DNA of 64,000 nt, from NCBI RefSeq assembly GCF_027557445.1, contig NZ_CP106841.1:792001-856000 (forward strand), in the 5' to 3' direction. This stretch comes from Paenalcaligenes faecalis (GTDB lineage: Bacteria; Pseudomonadota; Gammaproteobacteria; Burkholderiales; Burkholderiaceae_B). The notes beneath the pieces were generated by a model that was not told the DNA's origin, searched no databases, and worked only from the letters and a program-made list of their open reading frames with translations. Each line of letters begins with the position of its first letter. Position 1 is the first letter of the stretch. The position numbers were made by a program, and so were the translations under genes. Shown one piece after another: positions 35,223 to 45,822 of this stretch.

Positions 35223-35926
35223 TTCTACAGACACAACAGCTGCAGGGTGGCTATGGTGCCAGCCAAGTCCTGTTTGGGGTAGATCTTAGTATTCAATCAG
35301 GACAGGTTGTGACCGTACTTGGTCGTAACGGCATGGGTAAAAGCACCTTACTTAAAACCGTATTAGGACTATTACCCATCCGTGGAGGCGAAGTCCATTT
35401 TGATGGACAGAAAATTAATGGCTGGACGCCAGATAAAATTGCGCGTGCTGGTATTGCTATTGTGCCCGAGGGTCGTCATTGTTTTCCTAACTTAACTGTA
35501 AAAGAACACTTAACGGCTTTTGCTGCGCAGAGAAATCCAAATAGTGCATATACCTGGAGTCCAGAAAAAGTATTTGAGTTTTTTCCACGGCTCTTAGAGC
35601 GTCAGCACAATATGGGAAACCAGTTGTCAGGTGGCGAGCAACAGATGTTGGCCATTGGGCGGGCGTTGGTTACGAATCCTAAGCTATTAATTCTTGATGA
35701 GGCTTCCGAAGGGCTTGCTCCTAAAGTTCGAGAGGAAATTTGGCAGTGTTTAGATGTATTACGAGCCCAAGGTCAAACCATTCTTATTATTGATAAATAT
35801 GTAGAACGTTTGATGAAACTAGCCGATCATCACATTATTTTAGAAAAAGGCTTGGTGGTTTGGCAGGGCGACTCAGCACAGCTAGGTGCCGATCGTAGCT
35901 TATGGGAGCGTTATTTAGGTGTTTAA
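35219..35926 (+). CDS. Branched-chain-type ABC transporter ATPase (LivF-like)
   Basis: Second ATP-binding subunit (235 aa), starting in an ATGA overlap with the LivG-like gene. Walker A GRNGMGKST (about 35–43), signature LSGGEQQML (about 138–146) and Walker B LLILDEASEGLAP (about 157–169) are present. The switch region reads IIDKYVERL where many relatives have a His (VEQN/EHD), a small oddity shared by some aromatic-acid importers. It completes a five-gene K–H–M–G–F operon. Confidence 0.93.
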   Translation: MILQTQQLQGGYGASQVLFGVDLSIQSGQVVTVLGRNGMGKSTLLKTVLGLLPIRGGEVHFDGQKINGWTPDKIARAGIAIVPEGRHCFPNLTVKEHLTAFAAQRNPNSAYTWSPEKVFEFFPRLLERQHNMGNQLSGGEQQMLAIGRALVTNPKLLILDEASEGLAPKVREEIWQCLDVLRAQGQTILIIDKYVERLMKLADHHIILEKGLVVWQGDSAQLGADRSLWERYLGV

Positions 35927-35931
35927 TGATA

Positions 35932-35967
35932 GGGTCATCGTAATTATCTACGGTGACCCCATTTTTT
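35932..35967. terminator. Terminator between the ABC operon and queH
   Basis: GGGTCATCGTA / TACGGTGACCC, an 11-base stem with one T·G wobble and a 6-base loop, then ATTTTTT. Confidence 0.88.
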
Positions 35968-35984
35968 ATCTTTAGTGAAAACAC

Positions 35985-36668
35985 TTAGTCGCTTTTTTTT
36001 AGCGTAGCCGTATCATTCATGCCATAAAATTTAACGCCGAACTCAATGCGGTCACGTCCTGTAGCAAGACGCCAGTTATTGGTGTCTCGTAGTGAATATA
36101 CGCAGCCACAGTATTCTTGCTGATAAAAATTTTCTTCTTTGCTGATGTCTAGCATGCGTTGAGAGCCGCCCCCTTTGCGCCAGTTATAAGTCCAGTACAG
36201 CATCTGGGGGTAACGGGCAGCAGCTCGTTCGCCACAGCCATTGATTTGATGCATATCTTTCCAACGTGAAATAGCTAAAGAGCTGCTGATCGTATCGAAG
36301 CCATGCTCATGTGCATATAAAGCCGTGCGCTCAAAACGCATGTCAAAACATTCTGTACAGCGTATACCACGTTCTGGTTCATTTTCCATTCCTTTGACTC
36401 GATCAAACCAATTGTCTGCATCGTAGTCGGCATCAATAAAGGGAATGTTGTGCTTTTCTGCAAAACGTTTGTTTTCTTCTTTACGGATTTCGTATTCTTT
36501 AAGAGGATGAATATTAGGGTTATAGAAAAAAATAGTGTAATCAATACCGGAGGCTGTCATGGCTTCCATGACCTCTCCTGAACAGGGCGCACAGCAGGAG
36601 TGCAGTAGCACTTTTTTGCTGTTGTTGGGGGGAGTTAAGATAGGGCGGGTGAATTCAGTATTTTTCAT
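35985..36668 (-). CDS. queH: Epoxyqueuosine reductase QueH
   Basis: QueH (formerly DUF208) reduces epoxyqueuosine to queuosine in tRNA, replacing the cobalamin-dependent QueG. The 227-residue protein has the vicinal-cysteine start [14 protein letters not shown] (Cys25, Cys26, Cys29), the [10 protein letters not shown] motif with two more cysteines, [10 protein letters not shown], and a YCGCVYSL block near the C-terminus; these cysteines bind a 4Fe-4S cluster and a second metal. Its short distance to glnE (14 bases) suggests co-transcription. Confidence 0.93.
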   Translation of the reverse strand: MKNTEFTRPILTPPNNSKKVLLHSCCAPCSGEVMEAMTASGIDYTIFFYNPNIHPLKEYEIRKEENKRFAEKHNIPFIDADYDADNWFDRVKGMENEPERGIRCTECFDMRFERTALYAHEHGFDTISSSLAISRWKDMHQINGCGERAAARYPQMLYWTYNWRKGGGSQRMLDISKEENFYQQEYCGCVYSLRDTNNWRLATGRDRIEFGVKFYGMNDTATLKKSD

Positions 36669-36682
36669 TTTGATCTAACCAG

Positions 36683-39418
36683 TTAATTCATGACCGTTTG
36701 CCAGAGGGCGAGAACGGTGTCGCGTTCATTATGTACTTGAGACAGGGGCAAACGAGCAACAGCAGCCCCTTGTAGGCGCAAATTATGCTGATAGCGTCTA
36801 AATACACGATAGGCACTAATGGCTTGCTTGCTTAAGTCTGTGGGAATTAGCTGTTGCTGGGCAGCAAGGCCAAGCAGTGCAATATTACCTAAATTATTTA
36901 ATAAAGCGGGGTGTTGATGAGCATAGCATAGCACTAGATATTGGGTAATAAACTCAATATCCACCATTCCACCTCGGTCATGTTTAATATCAAATAGGCC
37001 ACTGTGGTTAGGATGTGCCACGCTAATTTTTTCACGCATTTCAATTACCTTTTGTTTAAAGGTAATGGGATCCCGTTCTTGCAGCAAAATGTCTTGGCGT
37101 ACACGTTCAAATCGTGCGCCAATTTGCGCATCACCCGCCACAAAGCGAGCGCGTGTAATGGCTTGGTGTTCCCAGCTCCAGGCCTGATGGCTTTGGTATT
37201 TTTCAAAACCATCTATAGAGACGGCAATTAAGCCAGCATCGCCGTCTGGTCGTAGTCGCATATCGACCTCATACATGCGCCCAGATGAGGTGAGCGTAGT
37301 AAGCCATGACACCATACGCCGCCCTAAGCGCACATAGCGCTCTACGGCATCTTGATCTGGATCATCATATAAAAAAACCAAGTCTAAGTCGGAGGCATAG
37401 CCCAGCTCTTTGCCACCTAGTTTTCCATAGGCCACTACGGCAAAGTGAGGCTCAGAAAGTGCTGGGTCAGCTTGACGGGGTTGTGCTAGGGGCCAAGTGC
37501 GATAAATGGTTTCAGCCAACAGCATATCGGCGAGAGCAGAGAGCTGATCGGCTAGGGTTTCTACGGTGAGTAGGCCTGCCAAGTCTTGCGCTAATAATTG
37601 AAAGCTAATTTGATGCTGCATATCGCGCATTAAGTTCATTTGTCGCTCAATATCGGCTTTGCCATTAGGCAGTAAACATGCATCTAGTTCCAAGCGTAGT
37701 TGCTCAGCGAGGGCATCAAAATCAGGCTTTTCCATCAGTGACTGCCATTCAATCAAACTGTCTAACACTAATGGGTATTGGCTAAGGTAGTGGGTAGCCC
37801 AAGGACTCGCGCTTGCCATGGTGGTTAAGCGTTGGATAGTTTCAGGGTACTCTAATAGCAATGCTAGATAGGAACTACGGCTGGCAATTTGCTCTACGAT
37901 TTGGTGTGTGCGTTTATTGGCCTCAATGGGATCATCAGTGTGTAAAGCGGCTTCACGCAATAAAGGCAAGACGCGTGTTAAACGCGTTAAGCTGTGCTGT
38001 GGCAAGCGTTGAATTCGATGGCTATTTAAAAGGCGTTGGCTTTCTTGTTGAAGTAGTTGCGGGTCAGCACGCTCGGTGGCGAGTATTTCATTCGGTGTGT
38101 GAATAGGGGTAGAAGGGGCCGTTTTTTTTGTTTTTTTATCTACGCCAGCAATTCTAAAGGCATCTTGAAAGCTTTGGTGTACAAAAGCTCGGTGTTCATT
38201 AAGTTCAGAGGTAAAGCGCGCGGTATCCATCCCTAGTGTGTCAGCTAAGGCTGAGTAGGTATTAGGGTCAGTTGGCAATAAATGAGTTTGCTCATCTTCA
38301 CGGTATTGCAGTACGTGTTCTGTACGACGTAAAAAATCATAGGCTTTGATTAAGGGGCGGGCTAATTCCTCGTCCATTAGATCGGCTTGAACCTGAGCGT
38401 CTATTGCCGCGTGTAGATTTTGTTGCTGTAACGAAGGCCAGCGCCCCCCTCTGATTAACTGATTTAGTTGTACAACAAATTCGACTTCCCGAATGCCACC
38501 ATCACCGAGTTTAATGTGATGTGTGCTCTCTAAGCTATCTTTGGCGATGACTTTACGTTGCCAATCTTGGCGAATACGTTCTCGCAGATCACGTAAGGCT
38601 GCTAGGGCATCAAAATCAAAGTACTTTCTATAAACGAAAGGAATACGCAGGTCCTCTAAGCGATGTTGGTAGCTTTGAGGCTGACTATCTATATGGCTTT
38701 TTACGTGTAATTGGCGTCCCTTAATCCATGCGTATCGCTCCCACTCCCTGCCCTGTTGCAAAAAGTATTGCTCTAACGCATTGAGGCTCCAGGCTAAAGG
38801 GCCTGCGTCGCCATCAGGACGTAAACGTAAATCCGTTCTAAAAACCTGACCATACGCATTAATTTGTGACAGTATAGGTAGCATGCGCTGCGTTAAGCGA
38901 CCAAAGTACTCGTGGTGGCTGCGGGGGCGGCGGCCATTGGTTTCACCGTCATAGGCATAAAGGGTGATGAGGTCTATATCTGACGATACGTTCAGCTCAA
39001 AGCCCCCCCATTTACCCATAGCCACTATCAGCATCTCTAGGGGGGCACCCGTTTTGGGATCAATAGGTGCTCCATGTGCTTGGCTAAGTTCGGTACTGAC
39101 AAACTGGTAAGCTTTGCTTACGCTGAAGTCGGCTAAAAAGCTCATGGCTGCACCAACTTCGGCTAAACTAGCCCTAGTGCTGATATCGCGTAACATGAGA
39201 GTGAAAAAAACGCGACGTCGTAAGAGGCGTAATTGTTGTTTCAGTCTCTCGGATGCATCTGAGGGCTGATGAGGTGTGATTTCATCAAACCAATCTTGAA
39301 TAGAGGCGGCATTGACTTCAAATTTGCTGTGTTCTAGCAACCAGTCGGCAAAATCGGGGGTGGCGGACAGCTGCCTACGTAGTGCTCCTGACCAGTTTAG
39401 TGTGCTTTCAAAGTTCAT
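36683..39418 (-). CDS. glnE: Glutamine synthetase adenylyltransferase/adenylyl-removing enzyme
   Basis: GlnE adds and removes AMP on glutamine synthetase in answer to PII and glutamine. The 911-residue protein has two nucleotidyltransferase domains: the N-terminal deadenylylase with GKWGGFELNVSSDIDL (about 133–148) and the C-terminal adenylylase with GKLGGKELGYASDLDL (about 656–671), joined by helical regulatory regions. It is slightly shorter than the E. coli enzyme. Only 25 bases separate its start from the divergent yhdP, so promoter elements must reach into coding sequence. Confidence 0.96.
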   Translation of the reverse strand: MNFESTLNWSGALRRQLSATPDFADWLLEHSKFEVNAASIQDWFDEITPHQPSDASERLKQQLRLLRRRVFFTLMLRDISTRASLAEVGAAMSFLADFSVSKAYQFVSTELSQAHGAPIDPKTGAPLEMLIVAMGKWGGFELNVSSDIDLITLYAYDGETNGRRPRSHHEYFGRLTQRMLPILSQINAYGQVFRTDLRLRPDGDAGPLAWSLNALEQYFLQQGREWERYAWIKGRQLHVKSHIDSQPQSYQHRLEDLRIPFVYRKYFDFDALAALRDLRERIRQDWQRKVIAKDSLESTHHIKLGDGGIREVEFVVQLNQLIRGGRWPSLQQQNLHAAIDAQVQADLMDEELARPLIKAYDFLRRTEHVLQYREDEQTHLLPTDPNTYSALADTLGMDTARFTSELNEHRAFVHQSFQDAFRIAGVDKKTKKTAPSTPIHTPNEILATERADPQLLQQESQRLLNSHRIQRLPQHSLTRLTRVLPLLREAALHTDDPIEANKRTHQIVEQIASRSSYLALLLEYPETIQRLTTMASASPWATHYLSQYPLVLDSLIEWQSLMEKPDFDALAEQLRLELDACLLPNGKADIERQMNLMRDMQHQISFQLLAQDLAGLLTVETLADQLSALADMLLAETIYRTWPLAQPRQADPALSEPHFAVVAYGKLGGKELGYASDLDLVFLYDDPDQDAVERYVRLGRRMVSWLTTLTSSGRMYEVDMRLRPDGDAGLIAVSIDGFEKYQSHQAWSWEHQAITRARFVAGDAQIGARFERVRQDILLQERDPITFKQKVIEMREKISVAHPNHSGLFDIKHDRGGMVDIEFITQYLVLCYAHQHPALLNNLGNIALLGLAAQQQLIPTDLSKQAISAYRVFRRYQHNLRLQGAAVARLPLSQVHNERDTVLALWQTVMN

Positions 39419-39443
39419 GGTTTTGCCATAAAAAAGATCAAAA

Positions 39444-42400
39444 ATGATGCCGTTATTCCGTTGGCTAGGACGAGTTCTACTCGTTATCTATGTACTTATC
39501 GTTATTGTAGTGTTGGGAGTGCGCTATTGGCTATTACCGCACATTGATGAGTTGCGCACACCGATTACTCATGCTCTGAGTGCAGCGATGAATAGTCAGG
39601 TAGAGATAGGTAGACTTACTGGTAGGTGGCAGGGGCTGATACCAGAAATTCAAATCCATGATTTGCAAGTGCATGATGAAAAACAAAAAAATGTGCACAT
39701 CCCCTATATTAACGCACGCATTAAATGGCGTAGTTTACTTGAACGGCAGGTGCTATTTTCCTATTTGCGAGTAGATGGGCTGCAGTTGTCGATGTGGCGT
39801 GATAAAGCACATCAGTTGCATCTAGGAGGGCAGGCTGTCGACCTTCAAGAGTCTGATGCCACAGAGACGAATAGTGGTTTTGTGCAGTGGTTAATCCAAC
39901 AAGATCAAATTGAACTCAAAGACGCCACCCTGTTATGGACTGACGCCAGCCGTGATGCACCACCCTTATATGTAGATAAAATGCATGGTTTTCTACGTAA
40001 CCATGAGCAAAAGCTTCAGTTTAATTTGCAAGCTACCCCACAGCTTGGTTTAGGTCAAAGCCTGCAGTTGCGAGGCCATCTGCAGCAAAACGCAGTGCAG
40101 CAAAACAGGTTGCAGGGGTTGCTTTATGTGCAGTTGAATGAGTTAAGTCCTGCGGCATGGCGCCAGTGGATTGATCTGCCTAGTGATTTAACACAAGCCA
40201 CGTTAGACACACAGCTTTGGTTGCAAATCGAGAAAAATCTAATCACTGATATTACGATGGATTTGCGTGTTTATAACGGTATGTGGAAAAGTCAGCACTT
40301 TGGGCAAATACAGGCACGCTCTTTGCGTTTTTTTGGTTCTGGACCATGGGAAAGCTTCAAAGCGGTCGCGGATTTACAACCGATAGCACAGCGGCTACAG
40401 GCAGATCCTTTTCGGTTGGAAATGTATGGGCGTGATGTGGTGTGGCAACACCCCGCTTTTAGCCAAGCCTTATCTGCAGATCAACTGATTTTACGGGCTG
40501 CTAGAGAACCTCAGGCCCCGGCCATTACGATTCAAGAGTTCGTAATGGATAGCTCACAAGGTCACGCTCGTCTACATGGCACATGGACTCCACAAGGACT
40601 CGACTTATCACAAGGAAAATTTGACTTGCAAGGAGAGCTGCAACAGGTAGAACTCAAGAGCTTATACCAGTATTTTCCTGTGCCAGCCGTATCGGAATCA
40701 GTGGTGGACTGGTTGCAGCACGGTCTAGTGTCGGGCCGAGTCCCTACCGCTGCTATTCGACTTTATGGCGCGCTGTCTCAATTTCCCTTTACGGAGCCGA
40801 GTACGGGTATTTTTTATGTTGGGGGGCATTTTGAACACGCTGATATTGACTACTATCCAACCACAGATTTAGAAAAAGGATGGCCTAAAGTTGAGCAAGC
40901 CACTGGTTATGTAACCCTTCGAGGTAACACCTTATGGGTGAGTGCGGATCAGGCGACGCTTAGACCCAATGGTAAAGATGCATTGCAGGCTTCGCAGGTA
41001 CGAGTTCACATTGATGATTTTTCTGTCGATGAGCCGATATTGAGTGTTAAAGCACACACAGAAGGGCCTGCTCAATCCTATTTAGGGTTAATGACACATA
41101 CTGACTTGGGCATGTGGTTGGATCATGTGTTTGATACCACGACGGCAACCGGACAGTGGCAAGTTCCTTTGGACATGCGATTTAATCTCGAAAATGACGA
41201 TGATTTAGAGGTGGCTGGGCATATTCAATTTCATAACAATAACCTTGCCCTATTGCAGGGAGTGCCTCCTTTAGAAAAGGTAAAGGGGCAGTTACACTTT
41301 AGTGATAAAGGGGCGCGGGCAGAGGGGCTAACAGCGGATTGGCTCGGGGGGCATCTCAGTCTGAGCCAGCAAGTAGGTCAAGCAAATCAGTATCTACTAA
41401 TCAAAGGAAAAGCCACCATGGCCGCTTTGGTTGATTATGTGGATATACCGGCTTTAGGTGAGTATGTCAGCGGAGACTTGCCTTATCAGCTACAGATAGG
41501 CTTGGATTCAAAAAAGCAACTCTCTGTGCGATTGAATAGTCAGTTGAAGGGGGTCGGGCTACATTTTCCCTTACCTTTGAGCAAAGAGCGTCAGCACAGT
41601 ATGCCACTAGAGCTGCGATGGCAGGCATTTAATGATAAGCAGCATCAGTTAATAGTCACCGTAGATGAGCGCTTGCAACTCAAACTGATAGAAAACAAAA
41701 CGAATTCGCCCTTTTTTAATCAGGGCAGTGTGACATGGCGTCAACCAGCCCCTGCGATGCCTAAGCAAGGTATGCGGGTGGATTTACATCATAAAGAATT
41801 AGACTTGGGGGCTTGGCAGGCGGTGTTCGCACAACTTGCACCAGATTCAGAGTCAGGAGCGCCTGATGTATTTCCTCACCTTGTTAATCTGCGATTGAAA
41901 GTTGACAAGGGGGTGCTTTGGGGGAATCAAATTGATCAGTTGACCTATACCTTGCAGCAGCTAGAATCACAGCGATGGCGTATGGATATTAGTTCGGATC
42001 AAATGGCTGGTACTATCCATTGGCAAGAAGACAGTCAGGGTGTCATACAAGGTGAGGTACAGGCAGCCCTGCAACGAGTTCATTGGCAGCGGCAGGTAGG
42101 GGCTCCTGCTGCGCAAAAGGAGGAGCTAGACCCTGTTGTGAAAGAGTTTGAGCTACAACTACCCTCTATAAATCTTACCATTGATGATTTACGTGTTGAT
42201 GAGTGGCGATTAGGCCGTCTGCATGTTCAAGGACGTAAGCAAGCTGAGTCCCAGCCTTGGCAAGTATCCAGTTTCCATCTTCATAATCCACATGGGGATT
42301 TACAGGCCTCAGGAGAATGGCATCTAACGGGGGCTCAAAGAGGCTTAGGACTGAGCGCACAGATACAGAGTGATGAGATAGGCCAAATGCTGCATTACAT

Positions 42401-42998
42401 CGGTATTAGCGATGTTCTAAAAGAGGGTAAAGGTTCGGTACAGGCTCAGTTACACTGGCATCATTTTCCGTGGAAAACGTCATTGGCAGACATTCAAGCA
42501 GATGTAGAGGTGGAGTTACACCACGGTCGGATTAATCAAATTAACTCTCGCGCAGCGAAAATGTTGGAATTTTTGTCATTGCAGTCTTTATCTAGACTCG
42601 CTAAGTTTGATTTTGATTTGCGAGGACTAACGCAGAATGGCTTCCCTTTTGATGATATTAAAGGAAAGCTGCATCTTACACAGCAGTCTATTAGTACGAG
42701 CAATTTTAGGGTAATAGGCCCAGTGGGAACCATTGTTTTAGAGGGTAAAACTGATATTGAAACCGAGCAGTTAGATTTGCGCGCGGTGGTGGTTCCTAAT
42801 GTGGATATGAGCGGGGCGGCAATTGCCGCAGGTATTGCCGTTAATCCAGTGGTAGGCATAGGGGCTTTTTTAACCCAGCTTTTATTTAAGGAGCCTCTAG
42901 CAAAAGCGATGACAGTACAGTATCAGGTAACGGGCCCTTGGGATCAGTTGCAGACCGAAGAAATCAAACTGAAACCCAAAGAGCCGACTCTACCTTAA
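39444..42998 (+). CDS. yhdP: YhdP-family AsmA-like envelope lipid-transport protein
   Basis: A 1184-residue protein with one N-terminal helix (about 8–28) and a long periplasmic beta-rich part with DUF3971 and AsmA-like C-terminal domains. E. coli YhdP is ~1266 aa and, with TamB and YdbH, bridges the periplasm to move phospholipids to the outer membrane. The C-terminal end GMRINQINSRAAKMLE-like block (HGRINQINSRAAKMLEFLSL, about 1029–1048) and the final VNPVVGIGAFLTQLLFKEPL (about 1133–1152) are the family's most conserved parts. Divergent from glnE, convergent with gdhA. Confidence 0.9.
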   Translation: MMPLFRWLGRVLLVIYVLIVIVVLGVRYWLLPHIDELRTPITHALSAAMNSQVEIGRLTGRWQGLIPEIQIHDLQVHDEKQKNVHIPYINARIKWRSLLERQVLFSYLRVDGLQLSMWRDKAHQLHLGGQAVDLQESDATETNSGFVQWLIQQDQIELKDATLLWTDASRDAPPLYVDKMHGFLRNHEQKLQFNLQATPQLGLGQSLQLRGHLQQNAVQQNRLQGLLYVQLNELSPAAWRQWIDLPSDLTQATLDTQLWLQIEKNLITDITMDLRVYNGMWKSQHFGQIQARSLRFFGSGPWESFKAVADLQPIAQRLQADPFRLEMYGRDVVWQHPAFSQALSADQLILRAAREPQAPAITIQEFVMDSSQGHARLHGTWTPQGLDLSQGKFDLQGELQQVELKSLYQYFPVPAVSESVVDWLQHGLVSGRVPTAAIRLYGALSQFPFTEPSTGIFYVGGHFEHADIDYYPTTDLEKGWPKVEQATGYVTLRGNTLWVSADQATLRPNGKDALQASQVRVHIDDFSVDEPILSVKAHTEGPAQSYLGLMTHTDLGMWLDHVFDTTTATGQWQVPLDMRFNLENDDDLEVAGHIQFHNNNLALLQGVPPLEKVKGQLHFSDKGARAEGLTADWLGGHLSLSQQVGQANQYLLIKGKATMAALVDYVDIPALGEYVSGDLPYQLQIGLDSKKQLSVRLNSQLKGVGLHFPLPLSKERQHSMPLELRWQAFNDKQHQLIVTVDERLQLKLIENKTNSPFFNQGSVTWRQPAPAMPKQGMRVDLHHKELDLGAWQAVFAQLAPDSESGAPDVFPHLVNLRLKVDKGVLWGNQIDQLTYTLQQLESQRWRMDISSDQMAGTIHWQEDSQGVIQGEVQAALQRVHWQRQVGAPAAQKEELDPVVKEFELQLPSINLTIDDLRVDEWRLGRLHVQGRKQAESQPWQVSSFHLHNPHGDLQASGEWHLTGAQRGLGLSAQIQSDEIGQMLHYIGISDVLKEGKGSVQAQLHWHHFPWKTSLADIQADVEVELHHGRINQINSRAAKMLEFLSLQSLSRLAKFDFDLRGLTQNGFPFDDIKGKLHLTQQSISTSNFRVIGPVGTIVLEGKTDIETEQLDLRAVVVPNVDMSGAAIAAGIAVNPVVGIGAFLTQLLFKEPLAKAMTVQYQVTGPWDQLQTEEIKLKPKEPTLP

Positions 42999-43005
42999 CG
43001 CTTCA

Positions 43006-44346
43006 TTAATAAACGCCTTGGGCCAACATGGCATTAGCTACTTTTACAAAACCAGCAATGTTTGCCCCTTGGACATAATCAATGGATAGGCCTTGTTTGC
43101 CATACTGCACACAGCTGGTGTGAATGCGTTGCATAATTTGGTGTAACTGATTATCCACATCACAAGCAGCCCATTGTAGGCGTTGCGCACCCTGACACAT
43201 TTCTAAACCAGATACAGCGACACCACCAGCATTACTGGCTTTGCCGGGGGCAAACAATACTTTTGCTTTATGGAATTCTTGGGTTGCAGTCAAAGTGGTC
43301 GGCATATTAGCACCCTCAGCCACACATTGAACCCCATTAGCAATCAGCTGTTTGGCATCATTGAGATCCAGTTCATTTTGCACAGCACATGGTAGAGCAA
43401 TATCAACGGGAATATGCCAGGGTCTTTCGCCAGCTAAAAAAGTGGTTTGTGTAAAGTTGGCGTATTCTTGCAGCGAGGCTCGTTTATGGTTTTTATATTC
43501 CATTAACAGAGCAAGTTTTTCAGGTGTAAATCCATCAGGGTCGTACAGTGTTCCACTTGAGTCTGACATTGTAAGCACTTTAGCGCCTAACTCTAGGCAT
43601 TTTTTAACCGCATACTGTGCTACGTTACCTGCGCCAGATACCGCTACTCGCATGCCCTCTAGGCTTTTTTTCTCTTGAGCTAGCATTTCAGTGACAAAGT
43701 AGACAAGGCCATAGCCGGTGGCTTCGGGACGGATAAAACTCCCCCCAAAATCAAAGCCTTTACCCGTGAATACACACTCATTTGATCGAGTGAGCTTTTT
43801 CATCATGCCCGCCATATAGCCGACCTCGCGACCTCCTACACCAATATCACCTGCGGGAACATCCATATCCGCACCAATATGATGGTAAAGCTCAGTCATT
43901 AAGGCTTGGCAAAAACGCATGACTTCTAGGTCTGATTTTCCCTTGGGGTCAAAATCAGAGCCGCCTTTGGCCCCGCCCATTGGCAAGGTGGTGAGCGCAT
44001 TTTTGAATGTTTGCTCGAAGGCTAGAAATTTTAAAATAGATTGATTAACAGAGGGGTGAAAACGCATGCCGCCTTTGTAAGGGCCTATTGCGTTGTTATG
44101 TTGCACTCGGAAAGCGCGATTGACGTGTGTTTGGCCTTGATCATCAACCCAAGTAACGCGAAATTGAAAAACGCGGTCAGGTTCAGATAGACGTTCGAGT
44201 AGACCAAAGTCTGCGTATTCGGGATGATCTTCCAGAAAAGGCCAAAGGCTTTGGTAAACCTCTTGGACAGCTTGTATAAATTCTGGTTGATGGGGATCTC
44301 GTTGTTGCAGATGCTGGAGAAATTGCGTCAAAGTTGCGGTTTTCAT
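43006..44346 (-). CDS. gdhA: NADP-specific glutamate dehydrogenase
   Basis: Assimilates ammonia by reductive amination of 2-oxoglutarate. The 446-residue length is that of hexameric bacterial GDH. The glutamate-binding LPMGGAKGGSDFDPKGKS (about 120–137) with the catalytic Lys and the nucleotide-binding SGAGNVAQYAVKK (about 240–252) are clear. I chose ATG 44346 with AGGA seven bases upstream; an in-frame ATG at 44370 lacks such a site. glnE and gdhA both concern nitrogen assimilation but are separated by yhdP. Confidence 0.95.
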   Translation of the reverse strand: MKTATLTQFLQHLQQRDPHQPEFIQAVQEVYQSLWPFLEDHPEYADFGLLERLSEPDRVFQFRVTWVDDQGQTHVNRAFRVQHNNAIGPYKGGMRFHPSVNQSILKFLAFEQTFKNALTTLPMGGAKGGSDFDPKGKSDLEVMRFCQALMTELYHHIGADMDVPAGDIGVGGREVGYMAGMMKKLTRSNECVFTGKGFDFGGSFIRPEATGYGLVYFVTEMLAQEKKSLEGMRVAVSGAGNVAQYAVKKCLELGAKVLTMSDSSGTLYDPDGFTPEKLALLMEYKNHKRASLQEYANFTQTTFLAGERPWHIPVDIALPCAVQNELDLNDAKQLIANGVQCVAEGANMPTTLTATQEFHKAKVLFAPGKASNAGGVAVSGLEMCQGAQRLQWAACDVDNQLHQIMQRIHTSCVQYGKQGLSIDYVQGANIAGFVKVANAMLAQGVY

Positions 44347-44459
44347 GAGTTTATCCTGTATGGAAAACACTGAGTAGCCTGATCAAAAAACCATAAGCTC
44401 AGCTAAGTAAAAGAAGTCATTAATAAACCTAAGGCAATGCCATTCGTCTTAGGGCAGAA

Positions 44460-44494
44460 AATAAATAAGCCTCTATAAAAGAGGCTTATTTATT
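44460..44494 (-). terminator. rho terminator
   Basis: A 14-base perfect stem, AATAAATAAGCCTC / GAGGCTTATTTATT, around a 7-base loop just after the rho stop on the minus strand, followed there by TTCTGCC. It parts rho from gdhA. Confidence 0.85.
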
Positions 44495-44499
44495 ATGTA

Positions 44500-45756
44500 C
44501 TATTTTTTCATCATTTCGAAGAATTCTGTATTGGTTTTTGTTGCACGAACCTTATCAAGTATAAAGTCCATGGAATCAACCTCGTCCATATCATGGATGA
44601 ATTTGCGCAATACCCAGATTTTTTGCAGTAAGTCAGGCTTGATGAGAAGTTCTTCGCGGCGAGTACTTGTTTTATTGAGGTTAATGGCTGGATATATACG
44701 TTTTTCAGCCAAGCGACGTTCAAGGTGAATTTCAGAGTTACCTGTACCCTTGAATTCCTCGTAGATGACCTCGTCCATACGGCTACCGGTTTCGATTAGA
44801 GCCGTACCGATAATGGTTAAGGAGCCGCCTTCTTCGAGATTACGAGCCGCCCCAAAGAAACGTTTAGGACGTTGCAAAGCGTTGGCATCTACACCACCAG
44901 TTAGCACTTTGCCTGAGGACGGCACCACCGTATTGTAAGCACGAGCTAAACGAGTAATGGAGTCCAATAAAATAACGACGTCTTTTTTCAGTTCTACAAG
45001 ACGTTTTGCTTTTTCAATGACCATTTCTGCCACTTGAACGTGGCGGGTGGCTGGCTCGTCAAAGGTAGAAGCGACCACCTCACCGCGTACAGTGCGTTGC
45101 ATCTCTGTCACTTCTTCGGGGCGCTCATCCACCAAAAGAACGATCAAGATTGCATCGGGATTGTTGGCGGTAATTGCATGAGCCATGTGCTGCATCATCA
45201 CGGTTTTACCGGATTTGGGACTGGCTACAATTAAAGCACGTTGGCCTTTACCAATAGGAGCAAAAATATCCAGGATACGGCCTGTAATGTTTTCTTCGCT
45301 CTTGATGTCACGTTCTAGGCGCATCGGTTGATTTGGGTGCAGAGGGGTCAGGTTTTCAAACATAATACGATGTTTGATGGCCTCCGGCTGCATGCCGTTG
45401 ACTTTGTCTACTTTGACAAGTGCAAAATAGCGTTCACCGTCTTTAGGGGTACGTACTTCGCCTTCGATGGAGTCCCCAGTGTGTAAGTTGAATCGACGAA
45501 TTTGTGAAGGAGAGATATAAATATCGTCGGTGCTAGCTAGATAAGAGGTTTCGGGAGAGCGTAAAAAACCAAAACCGTCTGGTAATACTTCGAGTACGCC
45601 ATCGCCAAAAATTTGTTCGCCTTGTTTAGCGCGTTTTTTCATAATTGCAAACATAAGTTCTTGTTTGCGCATGCGATTAGCGTTGTCAATGTCTAGGCTT
45701 GCAGCCATTTCTAGCAGCTGCGAGACGTGCAGAGCTTTTAGTTCGTTGAGATGCAT
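44500..45756 (-). CDS. rho: Transcription termination factor Rho
   Basis: Hexameric RNA helicase that ends transcription of untranslated RNA. The 418-residue protein has the Rho N-domain ([18 protein letters not shown] start), the cold-shock RNA-binding fold with GFGFLRS (about 61–67), Walker [13 protein letters not shown] (about 177–188), Q-loop and R-loop (around 280–330) and the C-terminal DKVRATKTN. Length and order are standard. It follows trxA by 66 bases, a pairing conserved across proteobacteria. Confidence 0.97.
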   Translation of the reverse strand: MHLNELKALHVSQLLEMAASLDIDNANRMRKQELMFAIMKKRAKQGEQIFGDGVLEVLPDGFGFLRSPETSYLASTDDIYISPSQIRRFNLHTGDSIEGEVRTPKDGERYFALVKVDKVNGMQPEAIKHRIMFENLTPLHPNQPMRLERDIKSEENITGRILDIFAPIGKGQRALIVASPKSGKTVMMQHMAHAITANNPDAILIVLLVDERPEEVTEMQRTVRGEVVASTFDEPATRHVQVAEMVIEKAKRLVELKKDVVILLDSITRLARAYNTVVPSSGKVLTGGVDANALQRPKRFFGAARNLEEGGSLTIIGTALIETGSRMDEVIYEEFKGTGNSEIHLERRLAEKRIYPAINLNKTSTRREELLIKPDLLQKIWVLRKFIHDMDEVDSMDFILDKVRATKTNTEFFEMMKK

Positions 45757-45822
45757 GAGAAGAAAAGAAGGGAATCAGCCAACGGCGGCGAGCCAAGAGC
45801 AGGCTCGCGCAGAAATTGTTGT

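Noticed and set aside
42536-42859. 107-codon ORF antisense to yhdP
   Set aside because: Falls within the conserved C-terminal coding part of yhdP; no ribosome-binding site.
43352-43678. 108-codon ORF antisense to gdhA
   Set aside because: Lies wholly inside the well-matched gdhA coding sequence.
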